Positions 19,409 through 29,339 are shown, counted from the stretch's first letter. The stretch is 64,000 bases of DNA from Pararhodobacter sp. CCB-MM2 (GCF_001691415.1 NZ_LRRR01000011.1:1-64000); one strand, 5' to 3'. Notes: generated by a model not told the origin, from the sequence alone. Made by a program: numbers and translations.

Positions 19409-21238
19409 TCAGTCGATGACGCGCTGCTTGGCGGTGTTCTCGGTGTAGCGCGCGCGGGCCTTCTCCAGTCGCTCGGGCCCGCCGACCTGCGGCACCGCCA
19501 CATCCCAGAAATGCCCGCCCGCGCCGGTGCCGGACACGGCCTCGGTGTCGATGACGATCACGCTGGGGATGTTGCGACCCCGCGCGGCGGTGATCTTGGC
19601 TTCCAGATCGGCGATGGAGACGGCCTTCTCGGCATGTGCGCCCATCGAGCCCGCATGGGCAACGAAGTCGATCTCGGGCTGAACCTCGACCAATGAGTCC
19701 TTGTACATGTTGTTGAACTCGGCCCCCCCGCATTCCTGTTGCAGGCGGTTGATGCAGCCATAGCCGCGGTTGTCGGTCAGCACGATGGTGAAGGGCACGC
19801 GGCGCATCACGGCGGTCGCGAGCTCGCTGTTGGCCATCATGTAGCTGCCGTCGCCGACGAAGCAGATCACCTCTTTTGACGGATCGGCCAGCGCGATGCC
19901 CATGGCGCCCGCGACCTCGTAACCCATGCAGGAATAACCATATTCCATGTGATAGCCGCCCTGCGCCGCCTGCCACAGCACCTGCAATGCGCCCGGCATG
20001 GTGCCCGCAGCGCACATCGCCACGGTGTTGTCCTGCGCCACGCGTTGCACCGCGCCGATGACCTGCGCGTCCGAGGGCAGGCCGTCATGGTTCGGCGCCG
20101 CCGTCACCCGGCGCACGAGATCATGCCAGTCGCTCCGCGCTGCCGGCTTGTGCCAGTCGAAACGCGTCTCACCCAGCAAGGCCGAGGCCTTTTCCAGCGC
20201 CACCCGCGCATCGCCGACGACCGGCATCGCATTGTGCTTCGTGGCGTCATAGCCGTGCAGGTTGATGGACACGAGCCGCCGCGAAGCCTCGCCGAACACC
20301 GTCCACGACCCGGTGGTGAAGTCCTGAAACCGCGTGCCGACGCCGATGATCAGATCCGCCGAGGCGGCCAGTTCGTTGGCGCAGGCCGAACCCGTCACCC
20401 CCGGCGAGCCGAAGTTGAGAGGGTCTTCAAAGGACAGCCCGCCCTTGCCCGCCTGCGTCTCGACGAAGGGGATGTTGTGCTTGGCGGCGAAACCCGAGAG
20501 CGTCGCCTCGGCGCCGGAATAGAGCGTGCCGCCGCCCGAGACGATCATCGGCCGCTTGGCGGCCCGGATCGCCGCGACCAGATCCTCAACCTCACGCGGA
20601 TCGGGTTCGGGGCGGCGGATGCGCCAGACCTTGGGCGTGAAGAAGGCCTCGGGATAGTCATAGGCCTCGGCCTGCACATCCTGACAGAAGGCGAGGCAAA
20701 CCGGCCCGCAATTCGCCGGATCGGTCATCACCGCCAGCGCGCGCGGCAGGCAGGTTAGCAGATGCTCAGGCCGCGTAATGCGGTCGAAATAGCGCACGAC
20801 GGGCTTGAAGCAGTCATTCGCGCTGACCGTACCATCGTCGAAATCCTCGATCTGTTGCAGCACCGGATCGGGGCGGCGGTTGGCGAAGACATCGCCGCAG
20901 ATCATCAAGAGCGGCAGCCGGTTCACATGCGCCAGCGCCGCAGCGGTGACGAGGTTCGTCGAGCCCGGCCCGATGGACGAGGTCACCGCATGCGCCCGCG
21001 TCCGCCGCTTGGTCTTGGCATAGGCGATGGCGGCATGCGCCATGGTCTGCTCGTTCTGCCCGCGCCACGTCGGGAAGTCATCGCGATAGCGGTGCAGCGC
21101 CTCGCCGATGCCGGCCACGTTGCCATGGCCGAAGATCGCCCAGATCCCCTCTATGAAGCGCTCGCCCTCCTCGGTCTTTTGCACCGAGAGCCATTTCACC
21201 ATCGCCTGAGCGGCGGTCAGCCGGATCGTTTTCGTCAT
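19409..21238 (-). CDS. iolD: 3D-(3,5/4)-trihydroxycyclohexane-1,2-dione acylhydrolase (TPP-dependent)
   Basis: This 609-residue thiamine-diphosphate enzyme opens the inositol-derived ring to 5-deoxy-glucuronate. The catalytic-glutamate region is near the N-terminus (ERFIEGIWAIFGHGNVAGIG). The TPP/Mg motif GDGSYMMANSE lies near residue 455, closing with the conserved asparagine (TDNRGYGCIN). Length and domain order (PYR, middle, PP) are normal for IolD. It is a cytoplasmic enzyme. Its start lies 10 bases downstream of the iolC stop, and iolB follows, giving the order iolC-iolD-iolB in a single transcript. Confidence 0.95.
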   Translation of the reverse strand: MTKTIRLTAAQAMVKWLSVQKTEEGERFIEGIWAIFGHGNVAGIGEALHRYRDDFPTWRGQNEQTMAHAAIAYAKTKRRTRAHAVTSSIGPGSTNLVTAAALAHVNRLPLLMICGDVFANRRPDPVLQQIEDFDDGTVSANDCFKPVVRYFDRITRPEHLLTCLPRALAVMTDPANCGPVCLAFCQDVQAEAYDYPEAFFTPKVWRIRRPEPDPREVEDLVAAIRAAKRPMIVSGGGTLYSGAEATLSGFAAKHNIPFVETQAGKGGLSFEDPLNFGSPGVTGSACANELAASADLIIGVGTRFQDFTTGSWTVFGEASRRLVSINLHGYDATKHNAMPVVGDARVALEKASALLGETRFDWHKPAARSDWHDLVRRVTAAPNHDGLPSDAQVIGAVQRVAQDNTVAMCAAGTMPGALQVLWQAAQGGYHMEYGYSCMGYEVAGAMGIALADPSKEVICFVGDGSYMMANSELATAVMRRVPFTIVLTDNRGYGCINRLQQECGGAEFNNMYKDSLVEVQPEIDFVAHAGSMGAHAEKAVSIADLEAKITAARGRNIPSVIVIDTEAVSGTGAGGHFWDVAVPQVGGPERLEKARARYTENTAKQRVID

Positions 21239-21248
21239 GTCCCAACCC

Positions 21249-23162
21249 TCACGCAGCATTGCGGCGCGCATCCAGTCGCGCCTTGTCCCAGATGTCGCAC
21301 AGGCGGGCATAGCGCCCGGCCATCTGCGCGACGGCCTCATCATCGCTCATCTCACCCTTCATCCAGCCACGCGCCGCATCGCCGAAGATCGTCCGGCCGA
21401 CCGCGAAGCCCTTGACCAGCGACTGCTTGGCGGCCAGCGCGAAACTCGCGGCCAGCTCGGCCTCGGGCGCGTCAAGGCCGAGGACCACGATGCCCCGCGT
21501 GCGCGGATCGTTACGCTCGATGGCGGCGACGGCATTTGCCCAGGCGGCCTCGGTCTTGAAGGGTTCGAGCTTCCACCAATCGGGGTAGATGCCCGCGTCA
21601 TAGAATTGCTGGATCAGCACGGCGCTGGTCGTGTCATCGACCGGAGCGACCTTGGACGGGATGATTTCCAGAAGGAATTCCAAGTTGTTGCGCCGCGCCG
21701 CCGTGAACAGCCGCTTGACGCGCGCTTCTTGCAGCGCGCGGGTCTCGGCGCTGTCATCGGTGTGGCAGAAGACCAGAAGCTTCACCACATTCTCGCGCGC
21801 CCATTCCCGCAGCTGGCCCATGTCGGGGCCCAGTTCGGGCTCGAACTCGATGGGACGCGAGCCGGGCAATTCGGTCGGCCGACCGATCCAGAGGCCCGAG
21901 CCCGAGGCGGCATGCAAAGCCGCCCGTCCGATGCGGTTGTCGCAGAGGATCCCATAGCCGGGCTGGCCGTCCTGCACCTGCGAGGCCGCCTTGAGGCAGA
22001 GAAGCTTGAACGCGCCGCCCTTTTCCAGCGAATAGCCGGGCATTTCCTCCAGCTGCATCCGGTGATCGAAGGCGAAGGTCTTCACGCTGGACCAATCACC
22101 GTGGCGGTTGGTTGCCCAATGGACCTGCTCCAGCTCCGCATCGTTGCGCAAATCCGGGCGGACCACGCCGCGTTGGAAGAAGAATTGCAGCTCTTCCCAG
22201 GACGGATAGGCAGGCGCGCAGCCATGGCGCGAGACCGCGAAGGCCCCGCAGGCATTGGCGTATTTCAGCGCGGTCGGCCAATCCTCGTCATCGAGCCAGC
22301 CCTTCAGCAGGCCCGACATGAAGCCGTCGCCCGCGCCCAGCACGTTGAACACCTCGATCGGGAAGCCCGGCCCGGTCTGGCCGTCATCGAGGCTATCCGG
22401 GATCGCGCCCTCGAAGGCCACGGCGCCCATCGGGCCGCGCTTGCAGACCAGCGTCGCGCCCGAGACCGCGCGGACGGCACGCAGGGCGGTGATCGTGTCG
22501 GTCGAGCCGCCGGCGATGTGGAATTCCTCCTCGGTGCCGACGATCAGGTCGAACTCCCCCAGCACCTCCTGCAGGCTGGCGGTGACGCGCGCGCTCTCGA
22601 CGAAGCGGCTTTCGCCGTCGCCATGCCCGGCCACGCCCCAGAGGTTGGGCCGGTAGTCGATGTCCAGCGCCGTGCGGCCCCCATGCGCCCGCGCCAAGCG
22701 CAGGGCCTTCAGCACCGCCGCGCGCGGGGTCTCATGCGCCAGATGCGTGCCCGTCGCGACCACGGCACGGGAGGACGCGACATGGGCCTCGTCGATATCG
22801 TCCTCGCAGAGCGCCATATCGGCGCAATTCTCGCGGTAGAAGATCAGCGGGAACTGCTCCTGATCCCGGATGCCGAGGATCACCAGCGCCGTCAGCCGCG
22901 CCGGATCGGTCTTCACGCCGTCTACATTGACCCCGTGCCGCACCAGCTCCTCGCGGATGAAGCGGCCCATATGTTCGTCGCCGACGCGGGTGATGAGCCC
23001 CGATTTCAGGCCCAGCCGCGCGGTGCCGCAGGCCATGTTGGTCGGACTGCCGCCGATATATTTGTCGAAGGAGCCCATATCCTCGAGCCGCCCGCCGATC
23101 TGCGACCCGTAAAGGTCCACGCCGGCGCGCCCGATGGTGATGACGTCGAGGGTCTTGGTCAT
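21249..23162 (-). CDS. iolC: 5-dehydro-2-deoxygluconokinase fused to DUF2090 (aldolase-like) domain
   Basis: This 637-residue two-domain protein has an N-terminal half (residues 1-~325) that is a PfkB/ribokinase-type sugar kinase. It carries GGSPTNMACGTARLG near 34 and the catalytic anion-hole motif NVLGAGDGFMSG near 260. The C-terminal half (~335-637) is a DUF2090 domain, related to class I/II aldolases and thought to cleave 2-deoxy-5-keto-gluconate-6-phosphate to dihydroxyacetone phosphate and malonate semialdehyde, replacing a separate IolJ. This fusion is typical of proteobacterial IolC. No iolA (malonate semialdehyde dehydrogenase) is present in the window, so that final step must be encoded elsewhere. 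Confidence 0.93.
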   Translation of the reverse strand: MTKTLDVITIGRAGVDLYGSQIGGRLEDMGSFDKYIGGSPTNMACGTARLGLKSGLITRVGDEHMGRFIREELVRHGVNVDGVKTDPARLTALVILGIRDQEQFPLIFYRENCADMALCEDDIDEAHVASSRAVVATGTHLAHETPRAAVLKALRLARAHGGRTALDIDYRPNLWGVAGHGDGESRFVESARVTASLQEVLGEFDLIVGTEEEFHIAGGSTDTITALRAVRAVSGATLVCKRGPMGAVAFEGAIPDSLDDGQTGPGFPIEVFNVLGAGDGFMSGLLKGWLDDEDWPTALKYANACGAFAVSRHGCAPAYPSWEELQFFFQRGVVRPDLRNDAELEQVHWATNRHGDWSSVKTFAFDHRMQLEEMPGYSLEKGGAFKLLCLKAASQVQDGQPGYGILCDNRIGRAALHAASGSGLWIGRPTELPGSRPIEFEPELGPDMGQLREWARENVVKLLVFCHTDDSAETRALQEARVKRLFTAARRNNLEFLLEIIPSKVAPVDDTTSAVLIQQFYDAGIYPDWWKLEPFKTEAAWANAVAAIERNDPRTRGIVVLGLDAPEAELAASFALAAKQSLVKGFAVGRTIFGDAARGWMKGEMSDDEAVAQMAGRYARLCDIWDKARLDARRNAA

Positions 23163-23186
23163 GGTCGATGCCCTTGTCTCAGCCGG

Positions 23187-23471
23187 TCAGGCCGCCGGAT
23201 TGACGGTCTCAAAAGTCAGCTTGCGGTGGAATTGTTCGTGGAAGGCGATGAAGCGCTTGGTATGCGCCTGCTCGAGATGGAACGCATGTGCCGCCTGATC
23301 GACCCAGGCCTCGACGAAGACCATGCGGTCGGGATCGTCGGTGCAGGCGTAGAAATCGTAGATCAGGCAACCGGCCTCGGCGCGGGTCGCTTCTTGCGCC
23401 TCGGGCGCGCGGGCGATCACCGCGTCGCGCGTGCCGGGCTGCAGGTCGAGGGTGATGATGAACTTGTACAT
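23187..23471 (-). CDS. ABM-domain (antibiotic biosynthesis monooxygenase type) protein
   Basis: This 94-residue ferredoxin-like alpha/beta protein of the ABM superfamily has the central segment RMVFVEAWVDQAAHAFHLE, with the conserved Trp and the following helix His. Members include YgiN-type quinol monooxygenases, but many are of unknown substrate. It sits inside the inositol operon between the TIM-barrel protein (start and stop overlap by one base) and iolC (24-base gap), so it is co-expressed with sugar catabolism. It is not a standard iol component. A role in processing an inositol-derived intermediate or in managing reactive by-products is speculation. Confidence 0.75.
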   Translation of the reverse strand: MYKFIITLDLQPGTRDAVIARAPEAQEATRAEAGCLIYDFYACTDDPDRMVFVEAWVDQAAHAFHLEQAHTKRFIAFHEQFHRKLTFETVNPAA

Positions 23472-24412
23472 CAGCGGATGATCGAGGCTTGGAGCGCATC
23501 GATGGACGAGCGGATGCCGGCCTCGGTGGACATGGTGAAATCCTCCATCTCCAGCGACACCCAGCCGTCGTAGCCCATCATGCCGACGACCGAGAAGAAC
23601 TCCTTCCAGTATTGCAGGTCATGCCCGGCGCCGACCGCGACGTAGTTCCAGGCGCGGTTCTTCACGTCGGTCACGTCCTTCAGCTCCAGAAGACCGTTCA
23701 CATCGGCCACGCCGCGCTCGATGCGGGTGTCCTTGCCGTGGACATGGTGGATGGCCTCGCCCAGCGCGCGGGCGACGGCGATGGGCTCCGCGCCCTTCCA
23801 GAACAGATGCGAGGGGTCGAGATTCATGCCGACGGTCGGGCCGACCTCGTTACGAAGGCGGAACAGGGTCTCGGGGTTCCAGACCAGCATGGCCGAGAAG
23901 TTTTCCAGCGCGAACCGCTTGATCCCGGCGGATTTGCCATGCGCGACGAGGTCGTGCCAGAGCGGGAAGGCGCGGTCCTCCCATTGGTAGCGGTCGCGCT
24001 CGGGCATCTCGTCGGGCCAGGACTTGGTGTAGACCAGCCAGTTCGGGACCATGTCGCCGGGCGCTGCTTCGGGCAGGCCGGACATGGTGACCACGGTTTC
24101 CACGCCAATCTCGCCCGCCAGCGTGATCGTCTCCTTCATTTCCTTCAGATGCCGCTTGCCCATCGCGCCCGGATCAAGCGGATTGGCCGAGCAGTTGAGC
24201 GCGGCGATCTTCAGCCCGCGCGCCTCGATCTCGGCCAGCTTCGACTTCAGAAGCCCCTTGTCGGCCAGCAATTCGTCAGCGCGGAAATGCGGGCCTTTCG
24301 ACCAGCCGCCGCCCGTCATCTCGATCCCCTCGACCCCCAGCGCGACGCATTTGTCGAGCATGTCGGTGAAGGACAGGTTCCCCATCACGTCGGTGCAGAT
24401 GGACAGTTTCAT
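23471..24412 (-). CDS. Sugar phosphate isomerase/epimerase-type TIM-barrel protein
   Basis: This 313-residue AP-endonuclease-2-like TIM barrel belongs to the large family that includes xylose isomerase-like epimerases, IolE and IolI. Metal-ligand candidates lie in FALENFSAM (Glu near 180), MNLDPSHLFWKG (Asp/His near 210), HHVHGKDTRI (near 240) and VSLEMEDFT (Glu near 290). The sequence does not match IolE (inosose dehydratase) as I know it, nor clearly IolI. A role as inosose isomerase/epimerase or substitute dehydratase is an inference from the operon, which otherwise lacks iolE. The start is the ATG (MKLSICTDV) preceded by GGAGAGCG; the stop overlaps the next gene by one base. Confidence 0.8.
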   Translation of the reverse strand: MKLSICTDVMGNLSFTDMLDKCVALGVEGIEMTGGGWSKGPHFRADELLADKGLLKSKLAEIEARGLKIAALNCSANPLDPGAMGKRHLKEMKETITLAGEIGVETVVTMSGLPEAAPGDMVPNWLVYTKSWPDEMPERDRYQWEDRAFPLWHDLVAHGKSAGIKRFALENFSAMLVWNPETLFRLRNEVGPTVGMNLDPSHLFWKGAEPIAVARALGEAIHHVHGKDTRIERGVADVNGLLELKDVTDVKNRAWNYVAVGAGHDLQYWKEFFSVVGMMGYDGWVSLEMEDFTMSTEAGIRSSIDALQASIIR

Positions 24413-24434
24413 CGCTCGCTCTCCTGCGCAGCGT

Positions 24435-25448
24435 TCAGGCCGCACCGGCGCGGTAAAGCGCGGGCTTGGCGATCATGGTGAGGGGCTCATAGGCCTTGCT
24501 GTCGACGGCGCGCAGGGCGGCATCGGCAGTCAGGGTCGCGGCATAGCCGTCCCAGGCCGAGGGGCCGGTCGCCGTCCCCTGCCCGGCCGCGACGATCCAT
24601 TCGCGGAATTCCTGGTCATAGGCCTCGATGAAGCGCTCGCGCCAATCCTCGGGGATGGCCTGCCGGATGCCGTTCTTGTCGGTGACCACGGCGGCGGGGC
24701 GGTTCGGCAGCGCGGCGATGCCCTGCTCGCAGCTCACCTCGCCCCGGATGTCGTAGCCATAGGCGATGTTGACCGAGATCTCGACATCGACGATCGCGCC
24801 GCTCTCCATGTGCAGCAGCACCAGATGCGGGTCGCGCAACTCGCCGCCCTGACGCGAGCGACGCGGCAGGCGGACCTCGACGCCGACGATCTCGTCGGAC
24901 AGGAGCCAGCGCGCGATATCCGCGTCATGCACCAGCGTGTCGTTGAGCGGCATCTCCGAGGTATAGAGCCCCTCGGGCACGGCGGCATTGCGATGCTTCG
25001 AGTAATACATCAAGGGCGCGCCGAGGCTGCCGCCGTCGATCACCGCCTTCAGGCGGCGGTAATCGGCGTCGAAGCGGCGCATGAACCCCACCTGCACGAG
25101 GCGGCGGCCAAAGGCGACCTCGGCCTCGATCACGCGCAAAGCGGCGGCTTCCGAGGTGACCATCGGCTTCTCGCAGAACACCGGCTTTCCGGCGGCGATG
25201 CAGGCCAGAAGCTGCTCCTCATGCGCCGGGCCCCAGGAACAGATGACCACGGCCTCCACTTTGTCCGAGGCGATGAGCGCCTGCGGCGTCTCGAAGACCT
25301 CGGCGCCCTTGGGTGCTGCGGCTTCGGCGCGGGCGCGGTCGATGTCGGTCACGCCGACCACGGCCACGCCGGACAGCACCTGCGTCAGGCGGCGGATGTG
25401 ATCCTGCCCGATCATGCCGGTGCCGATGACCCCAACCTTGAGCGTCAT
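24435..25448 (-). CDS. iolG: Inositol 2-dehydrogenase-type Gfo/Idh/MocA oxidoreductase
   Basis: This 337-residue NAD-dependent dehydrogenase of the Gfo/Idh/MocA family has a Rossmann motif GTGMIGQDH at residues ~8-16 and the family EKP motif (VFCEKPM) near 93. The catalytic Asp/His segment [12 protein letters not shown] lies near 170. This fits inositol 2-dehydrogenase, which oxidises an inositol to an inosose as first catabolic step. The stereoisomer used cannot be told from sequence. Start and upstream iolH stop overlap by 4 bases (ATGA), so the two are translationally coupled. Confidence 0.85.
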   Translation of the reverse strand: MTLKVGVIGTGMIGQDHIRRLTQVLSGVAVVGVTDIDRARAEAAAPKGAEVFETPQALIASDKVEAVVICSWGPAHEEQLLACIAAGKPVFCEKPMVTSEAAALRVIEAEVAFGRRLVQVGFMRRFDADYRRLKAVIDGGSLGAPLMYYSKHRNAAVPEGLYTSEMPLNDTLVHDADIARWLLSDEIVGVEVRLPRRSRQGGELRDPHLVLLHMESGAIVDVEISVNIAYGYDIRGEVSCEQGIAALPNRPAAVVTDKNGIRQAIPEDWRERFIEAYDQEFREWIVAAGQGTATGPSAWDGYAATLTADAALRAVDSKAYEPLTMIAKPALYRAGAA

Positions 25449-26350
25449 TTCGTCCCCCAGAACTTGTCGATGTAGCGCTGCATTTCCGCGCGCTGGAATT
25501 TGCCGGAATGGTCTGCCTTGTCTTCCCAGGCGAAGACGCAGGAGGTCATGATCCCGTCGAAGCCGATCTCGTGCAGCGTGCCGAAGAAATCGTCCCACGG
25601 CACTTCGCCCTGGCCGATGTTCAGATGCTGGTGGACGCGCGCCTGCGTGCCCGGCGGGTTCAGGATGTAGCGCAGGCCCGAGCTGGCCTTGTGGTTGAAC
25701 GTGTCGCCGACATGGACATGAGCCAGCACGTCCTTGGCCTCGCGCAGCATGGCCTTGGTGTCGTCGCCGAAATAGAAGGTGTGCGGCGCGCAATAGAGGA
25801 ACTTCACCCGGTCGCTATTGACCGTGCGGATGATGTCCAGCGCGGGCTGCAGGGTCTCGCACCAATCCTCGGGATGGGGCTCGATATGCAGGTTGATGCC
25901 CTCGCGTTCGAAGATCGGCACGAGTTCTTCCATCGAGCGCCACCAGGCATCCTCGCAGGCCTCGATCATCGAGCCGGTGTGGCAGCAATAGCAGCCGCCC
26001 TTGTCGGGGTGCGGGCCGCGCCCGAATTCCGAGTTCATGGTGTCCACTTCCATCTCGATGCAGATCTCGATGGCGCGCTTCCAATGCTTCACGGCGGCCT
26101 GACGCTCGGTCTCGTCATTCGAGGCCCAGCGGTACATCGGCAGCAGGCTCGCGATGCCGACATCGGCGTCCTTCAGGGCCTTTTTGAAGCTGCGGATCCG
26201 CTCGGGGAAGACGCGGGGCGCCTTGAACCATTCGAGGAAATCGCCGCGTGGGCTCATTTCGATCCAGTCGAAACCCAGCTCCTTCACCTTGAAGGGCAGA
26301 TCCTCGAGACTGAGGTGGCGGTGCATGAACGGGTCGAGGGCGATCTTCAT
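25445..26350 (-). CDS. iolH: IolH-like TIM-barrel protein
   Basis: This 301-residue TIM-barrel protein strongly resembles Bacillus IolH from memory: the start [18 protein letters not shown], then [11 protein letters not shown], and a C-terminal stretch with [19 protein letters not shown]. Metal-site candidates include NSEFGRGP (near 105), LHIEPHPED (near 155), [11 protein letters not shown] (near 185), [13 protein letters not shown] (near 213) and the final Glu in VFAWED. IolH is a member of the xylose isomerase-like superfamily without a firmly assigned reaction. It opens the catabolic half of the operon, about 100 bases downstream of the ABC ATPase gene. The gap holds two hairpins that may tune expression. 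Confidence 0.85.
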   Translation of the reverse strand: MKIALDPFMHRHLSLEDLPFKVKELGFDWIEMSPRGDFLEWFKAPRVFPERIRSFKKALKDADVGIASLLPMYRWASNDETERQAAVKHWKRAIEICIEMEVDTMNSEFGRGPHPDKGGCYCCHTGSMIEACEDAWWRSMEELVPIFEREGINLHIEPHPEDWCETLQPALDIIRTVNSDRVKFLYCAPHTFYFGDDTKAMLREAKDVLAHVHVGDTFNHKASSGLRYILNPPGTQARVHQHLNIGQGEVPWDDFFGTLHEIGFDGIMTSCVFAWEDKADHSGKFQRAEMQRYIDKFWGTK

Positions 26351-26387
26351 CTCAACTGTCCTTGGTTCAGGGTGCAGGGGATCAACC

Positions 26388-26439
26388 CACCCGCGTCCTG
26401 CGGGTGAGGGAGCATTCAGGGTGCGGCCCCATCGGGCCG
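26388..26439 (-). promoter_or_regulatory. Two hairpins in the transporter/catabolic intercistronic gap
   Basis: The gap between the ABC ATPase gene and iolH contains two short stems: CACCCGC/GCGGGTG with a five-base loop (26388-26406) and CGGCCC/GGGCCG with a four-base loop (26424-26439). Neither is followed by a T-run on the minus strand, so they are not simple terminators. In this position they could protect the 3' end of the transporter transcript or reduce read-through into the catabolic genes. Confidence 0.4.
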
Positions 26440-26449
26440 GTCGGTCGGA

Positions 26450-27274
26450 TCAGGCGGCGGGCTGGGGTGCGTGGCCCTCGTGGTTTTCCATGTAGGTGTC
26501 GAGCGAGGCCTCCAGATCGGCCATCGACTCGCCACCGGCCATCAGGTCGGTGATCTCTTCGCGGGTCTTCTCTCCCTTGCGGAAATCGGCGGCGATGGCG
26601 CCGCGGATCAGCACGGCGAAATGGTCACCCACGGCCATGGCATGCATCACCTGATGGGTGATGAAGATCACCGCGAGGCCCCGGCGGCGCGCCTCGCCGA
26701 CGATGCGCAGCACATGCGCCGCCTGCTTCACGCCCAAAGCCGCCGTAGGCTCGTCGAGGATCAGCACGCGGGCGCCGAAATGGACGGCGCGGGCAATGGC
26801 CAGCGACTGGCGTTCCCCGCCCGAGAGGCCGCCGACTAGCCGGTCGCCATCTTCGATCCGGGTGATGCCGAAATCGCGCACCGCCTTCACGGCGATCTCG
26901 TTCGCAGTCTTGCGGTCGAAGATCTTGAACGGCCCCCAACCCTTGGTCGGCTCGACCCCGACGAAGAAGGAACGCCCGATCGACATCAACGGGAAGGTGC
27001 CGCCGAACTGGTGGACGGTGGCGATGCCGCGATCAGCCGCATCCTTGGGCCGGTCGAAGGTGACGGCCTCGCCATCCATCAGGATCTCGCCGCGGGTTGG
27101 CTTGTGAACACCGGCGAGGGTCTTGATCAGCGTCGACTTTCCGGCGCCGTTATCCCCCAGGAGGCACAGCACCTCGCCCGCGCGGACCTTCAGCGAGATC
27201 TCGTGGAGGACGTCGATGGGCCCGAAGGACTTGTCGACCTTGCGCAGTTCCAGGACAGGAGTGGTATCGCTCAT
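26450..27274 (-). CDS. Sugar ABC transporter ATP-binding protein (single-domain, FrcA type)
   Basis: This 274-residue ABC ATPase has one nucleotide-binding domain: Walker [10 protein letters not shown] near 38, signature LSGGERQS near 148, Walker [11 protein letters not shown] near 170 and the switch His in FITHQ near 203. Ribose-type importers usually have a double ATPase; single-domain versions occur with the FrcBCA type of the CUT2 class. It energises the two adjacent permeases with the periplasmic binding protein and sits at the inner face of the cytoplasmic membrane. The C-terminus ends in a His/Ala-rich tail. It is followed by a 99-base gap before iolH. Confidence 0.9.
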   Translation of the reverse strand: MSDTTPVLELRKVDKSFGPIDVLHEISLKVRAGEVLCLLGDNGAGKSTLIKTLAGVHKPTRGEILMDGEAVTFDRPKDAADRGIATVHQFGGTFPLMSIGRSFFVGVEPTKGWGPFKIFDRKTANEIAVKAVRDFGITRIEDGDRLVGGLSGGERQSLAIARAVHFGARVLILDEPTAALGVKQAAHVLRIVGEARRRGLAVIFITHQVMHAMAVGDHFAVLIRGAIAADFRKGEKTREEITDLMAGGESMADLEASLDTYMENHEGHAPQPAA

Positions 27275-27277
27275 GGC

Positions 27278-28276
27278 TCAGTTCCTCGCCTTCTTGCGGG
27301 GGGAATAGTTCAGCGCGAACTTGCGGAAGCTCTCGTTCATCAGAACCGCCAGCAGCAGCGTCGCGCCGATGATCAGGTTCGACCAGTTGCGGTCGATATC
27401 AGTGAAGTAGATGCCCTGGCTCACGATGGCGAAGGTCAGCGTGCCCAGCACGATCCCCAGCACCGAGCCGAAGCCTCCGGTCAGCAGCACACCGCCGACG
27501 ACCACGCTGACCACGGTGTTGAAGATGTAGCTCATGCCGCCCGAGACCTGCGCCGAGTTGAACAGGATCGCCTGGCACATGCCGACGAAGCTCGCTGAGG
27601 TCGCCGAGAGGATGAACAGGCCGATGGTCATCCCGCGCACCGGGATCCCGGCATTGCGGGCGCTTTCCTTGTCGCCGCCCAGCGCGAAGAGCCAGTTGCC
27701 CAGGGGCGTGCGGTGGACGACGAAGCCCATCAGCAGCGCGAAGCCCAGCCACCACAGGATGACGACCTGATGGCTGCCGCCGATGAGCTGGCCGAAGAGG
27801 AACTTCGCCCAGTCCGGCGCGGCGAGCGGCACGCTGGCAGCCCCCGTGACCAGCACCGAGCCCGCAAGGACGATGCCTTGCATCGCGACCAGCGTGCCCA
27901 GCGTGATGATCAGCGACGGCACCGATGTGCGCACCGTGAGCAAGCCGTTGACCAGCCCGACCAGCGCCCCGAAGCTCAGGGCCCCCAGCATGCCGACGAT
28001 GATCGGCAGGTCGTAATAGCCCGACAGGATGGCAGTGGTCATGGACCCGGCAGGGATCATCGCGCCGATGGAGATATCGAGCTCGCCCGAGATCATCAGC
28101 AGGCCCACAGGGATGGCGACGATGCCGAGATTGGCGGCGAGGTTCACCCAGCTGGCGGCGCCCGCAAGGTTGCCGAGGTCGACGCCGCCGAAGAGGACGT
28201 AGAACAGGATGATGCCCAGGAAGCTGAGGAAGGCGCCAGCAGCGGGTTGGGTCAGGAAACGTGCGATCAGTTGCAT
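27278..28276 (-). CDS. Sugar ABC transporter permease 1 (CUT2 class)
   Basis: This 332-residue integral membrane protein of the BPD_transp_2 (ribose/xylose permease) family has about nine hydrophobic segments. The family hallmark GELDISIGAMI lies near residue 65, and a duplicated-looking GGVLLTGGFGSVLGIVLG is near 275. It pairs with the following, closely similar permease to form a heterodimeric channel, whereas most CUT2 systems use one permease gene. Spacing to the ATPase gene is 3 bases and to the upstream permease 10 bases. The C-terminus is basic (YSPRKKARN), as expected inside the cell. Confidence 0.9.
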   Translation of the reverse strand: MQLIARFLTQPAAGAFLSFLGIILFYVLFGGVDLGNLAGAASWVNLAANLGIVAIPVGLLMISGELDISIGAMIPAGSMTTAILSGYYDLPIIVGMLGALSFGALVGLVNGLLTVRTSVPSLIITLGTLVAMQGIVLAGSVLVTGAASVPLAAPDWAKFLFGQLIGGSHQVVILWWLGFALLMGFVVHRTPLGNWLFALGGDKESARNAGIPVRGMTIGLFILSATSASFVGMCQAILFNSAQVSGGMSYIFNTVVSVVVGGVLLTGGFGSVLGIVLGTLTFAIVSQGIYFTDIDRNWSNLIIGATLLLAVLMNESFRKFALNYSPRKKARN

Positions 28277-28286
28277 TCTCCGGCCC

Positions 28287-29321
28287 TCACTTCTTCTTCG
28301 AGGTCAGGTTGAGGGCAAGCGCCCGGAAACCGTCATTGGTCATGACCGCGACCAGAAGCAGCGCGCCGATGATCACCGAGCCGACATTGGGGTCGATGCC
28401 GGTGAAGAACACGCCCTGGTTCACGATGGAGAAGGTCATGGTGCCGATGACGATGCCCACGATCGAGCCGAAGCCGCCCGTCAGCAGCACGCCGCCGATG
28501 ACCACGCACATGATCGAGTTGAAGATGAAGCTCTGCCCCGCCAGCACCTGCGCGCTGTTGTAAACCACGACCTGGCTCACCCCGACAAAGGCCGCGCAGA
28601 AGCCCGACATCATGTAAAGCGCGACGGTCAGCTTGTCGGTCGGGATGCCGGCATTGCGGGCCGAGACACGGTCGCCGCCCAAAGCGAAGATCCAGTTCCC
28701 GACCGGCGAGACATGCAGCAGGAAGCCGAAAGCCGCGACGAAGGCCAGCCACCAGAAGATCGTCACCTGAAACATGCCGCCGATGAACTGGCCCAGCACG
28801 AAGCGGGTGGCCACGTCGGACATCAGGAACACGCCGGTCGAACCCGCGATCATTACCGTCAGACCCAGCGTCAGCCCCATCACTCCGAACATCGTGCCGA
28901 TGGTGATGATGAGCGAGGGCAGGCCCGTGCGGATCAGGAGCATGCCGTTGACGAAGCCGATCATCAGCCCGACGCCCAGCCCGCCGAGCACGCCCACGTA
29001 ATCCGGCAGGTCATAATGCCCGGCCAGGATCGCCGTGGTCAGCGAGGCAGCGGGGATCGTTGCCCCCACCGAGATATCGAGCTCGCCCGAGATCATCAGC
29101 AGGCCCACCGGCAGCGCGACGATGCCGATCTCGGCGGCGATGTTCAGCCAGCTGGCGAAGCCCGCAGGGCCGGTGAAGACCGGTCCGCCGAGCAGAGCGA
29201 AGAAGGTATAGACCGCGATCAGGCCGATGACGGCCCCGGTCTCGGGTCGGCGGGTCAGGCGCATCAGCGCCGCCCCGGCCCCGGGACGTGCAGTCCGGGT
29301 GGGAAGGGTCTCGTTGCTCAT
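28287..29321 (-). CDS. Sugar ABC transporter permease 2 (CUT2 class)
   Basis: This 344-residue permease is paralogous to its downstream neighbour. Shared features are GELDISVGATIPAAS, the paired LLTGGFGSIVGIVIGT segment, and a final lysine run (LTSKKK). About nine membrane helices are expected, after a short cytoplasmic N-terminus. Two different permeases side by side suggest tandem duplication and a heterodimer. The binding-protein gene ends 95 bases upstream. That gap holds a GC-rich inverted stretch (GGCCCGCC with GGCGGGCC), a common arrangement that lets the binding protein be made in excess. Confidence 0.9.
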   Translation of the reverse strand: MSNETLPTRTARPGAGAALMRLTRRPETGAVIGLIAVYTFFALLGGPVFTGPAGFASWLNIAAEIGIVALPVGLLMISGELDISVGATIPAASLTTAILAGHYDLPDYVGVLGGLGVGLMIGFVNGMLLIRTGLPSLIITIGTMFGVMGLTLGLTVMIAGSTGVFLMSDVATRFVLGQFIGGMFQVTIFWWLAFVAAFGFLLHVSPVGNWIFALGGDRVSARNAGIPTDKLTVALYMMSGFCAAFVGVSQVVVYNSAQVLAGQSFIFNSIMCVVIGGVLLTGGFGSIVGIVIGTMTFSIVNQGVFFTGIDPNVGSVIIGALLLVAVMTNDGFRALALNLTSKKK

Positions 29322-29339
29322 CGTCCAGTCCTTGCCAGC

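Noticed and set aside
21237..23573. 778-codon open frame opposite iolC and neighbours
   Set aside because: The opposite strand carries well-recognised iolC, ABM and TIM-barrel genes; the long frame follows from GC-rich codon positions.
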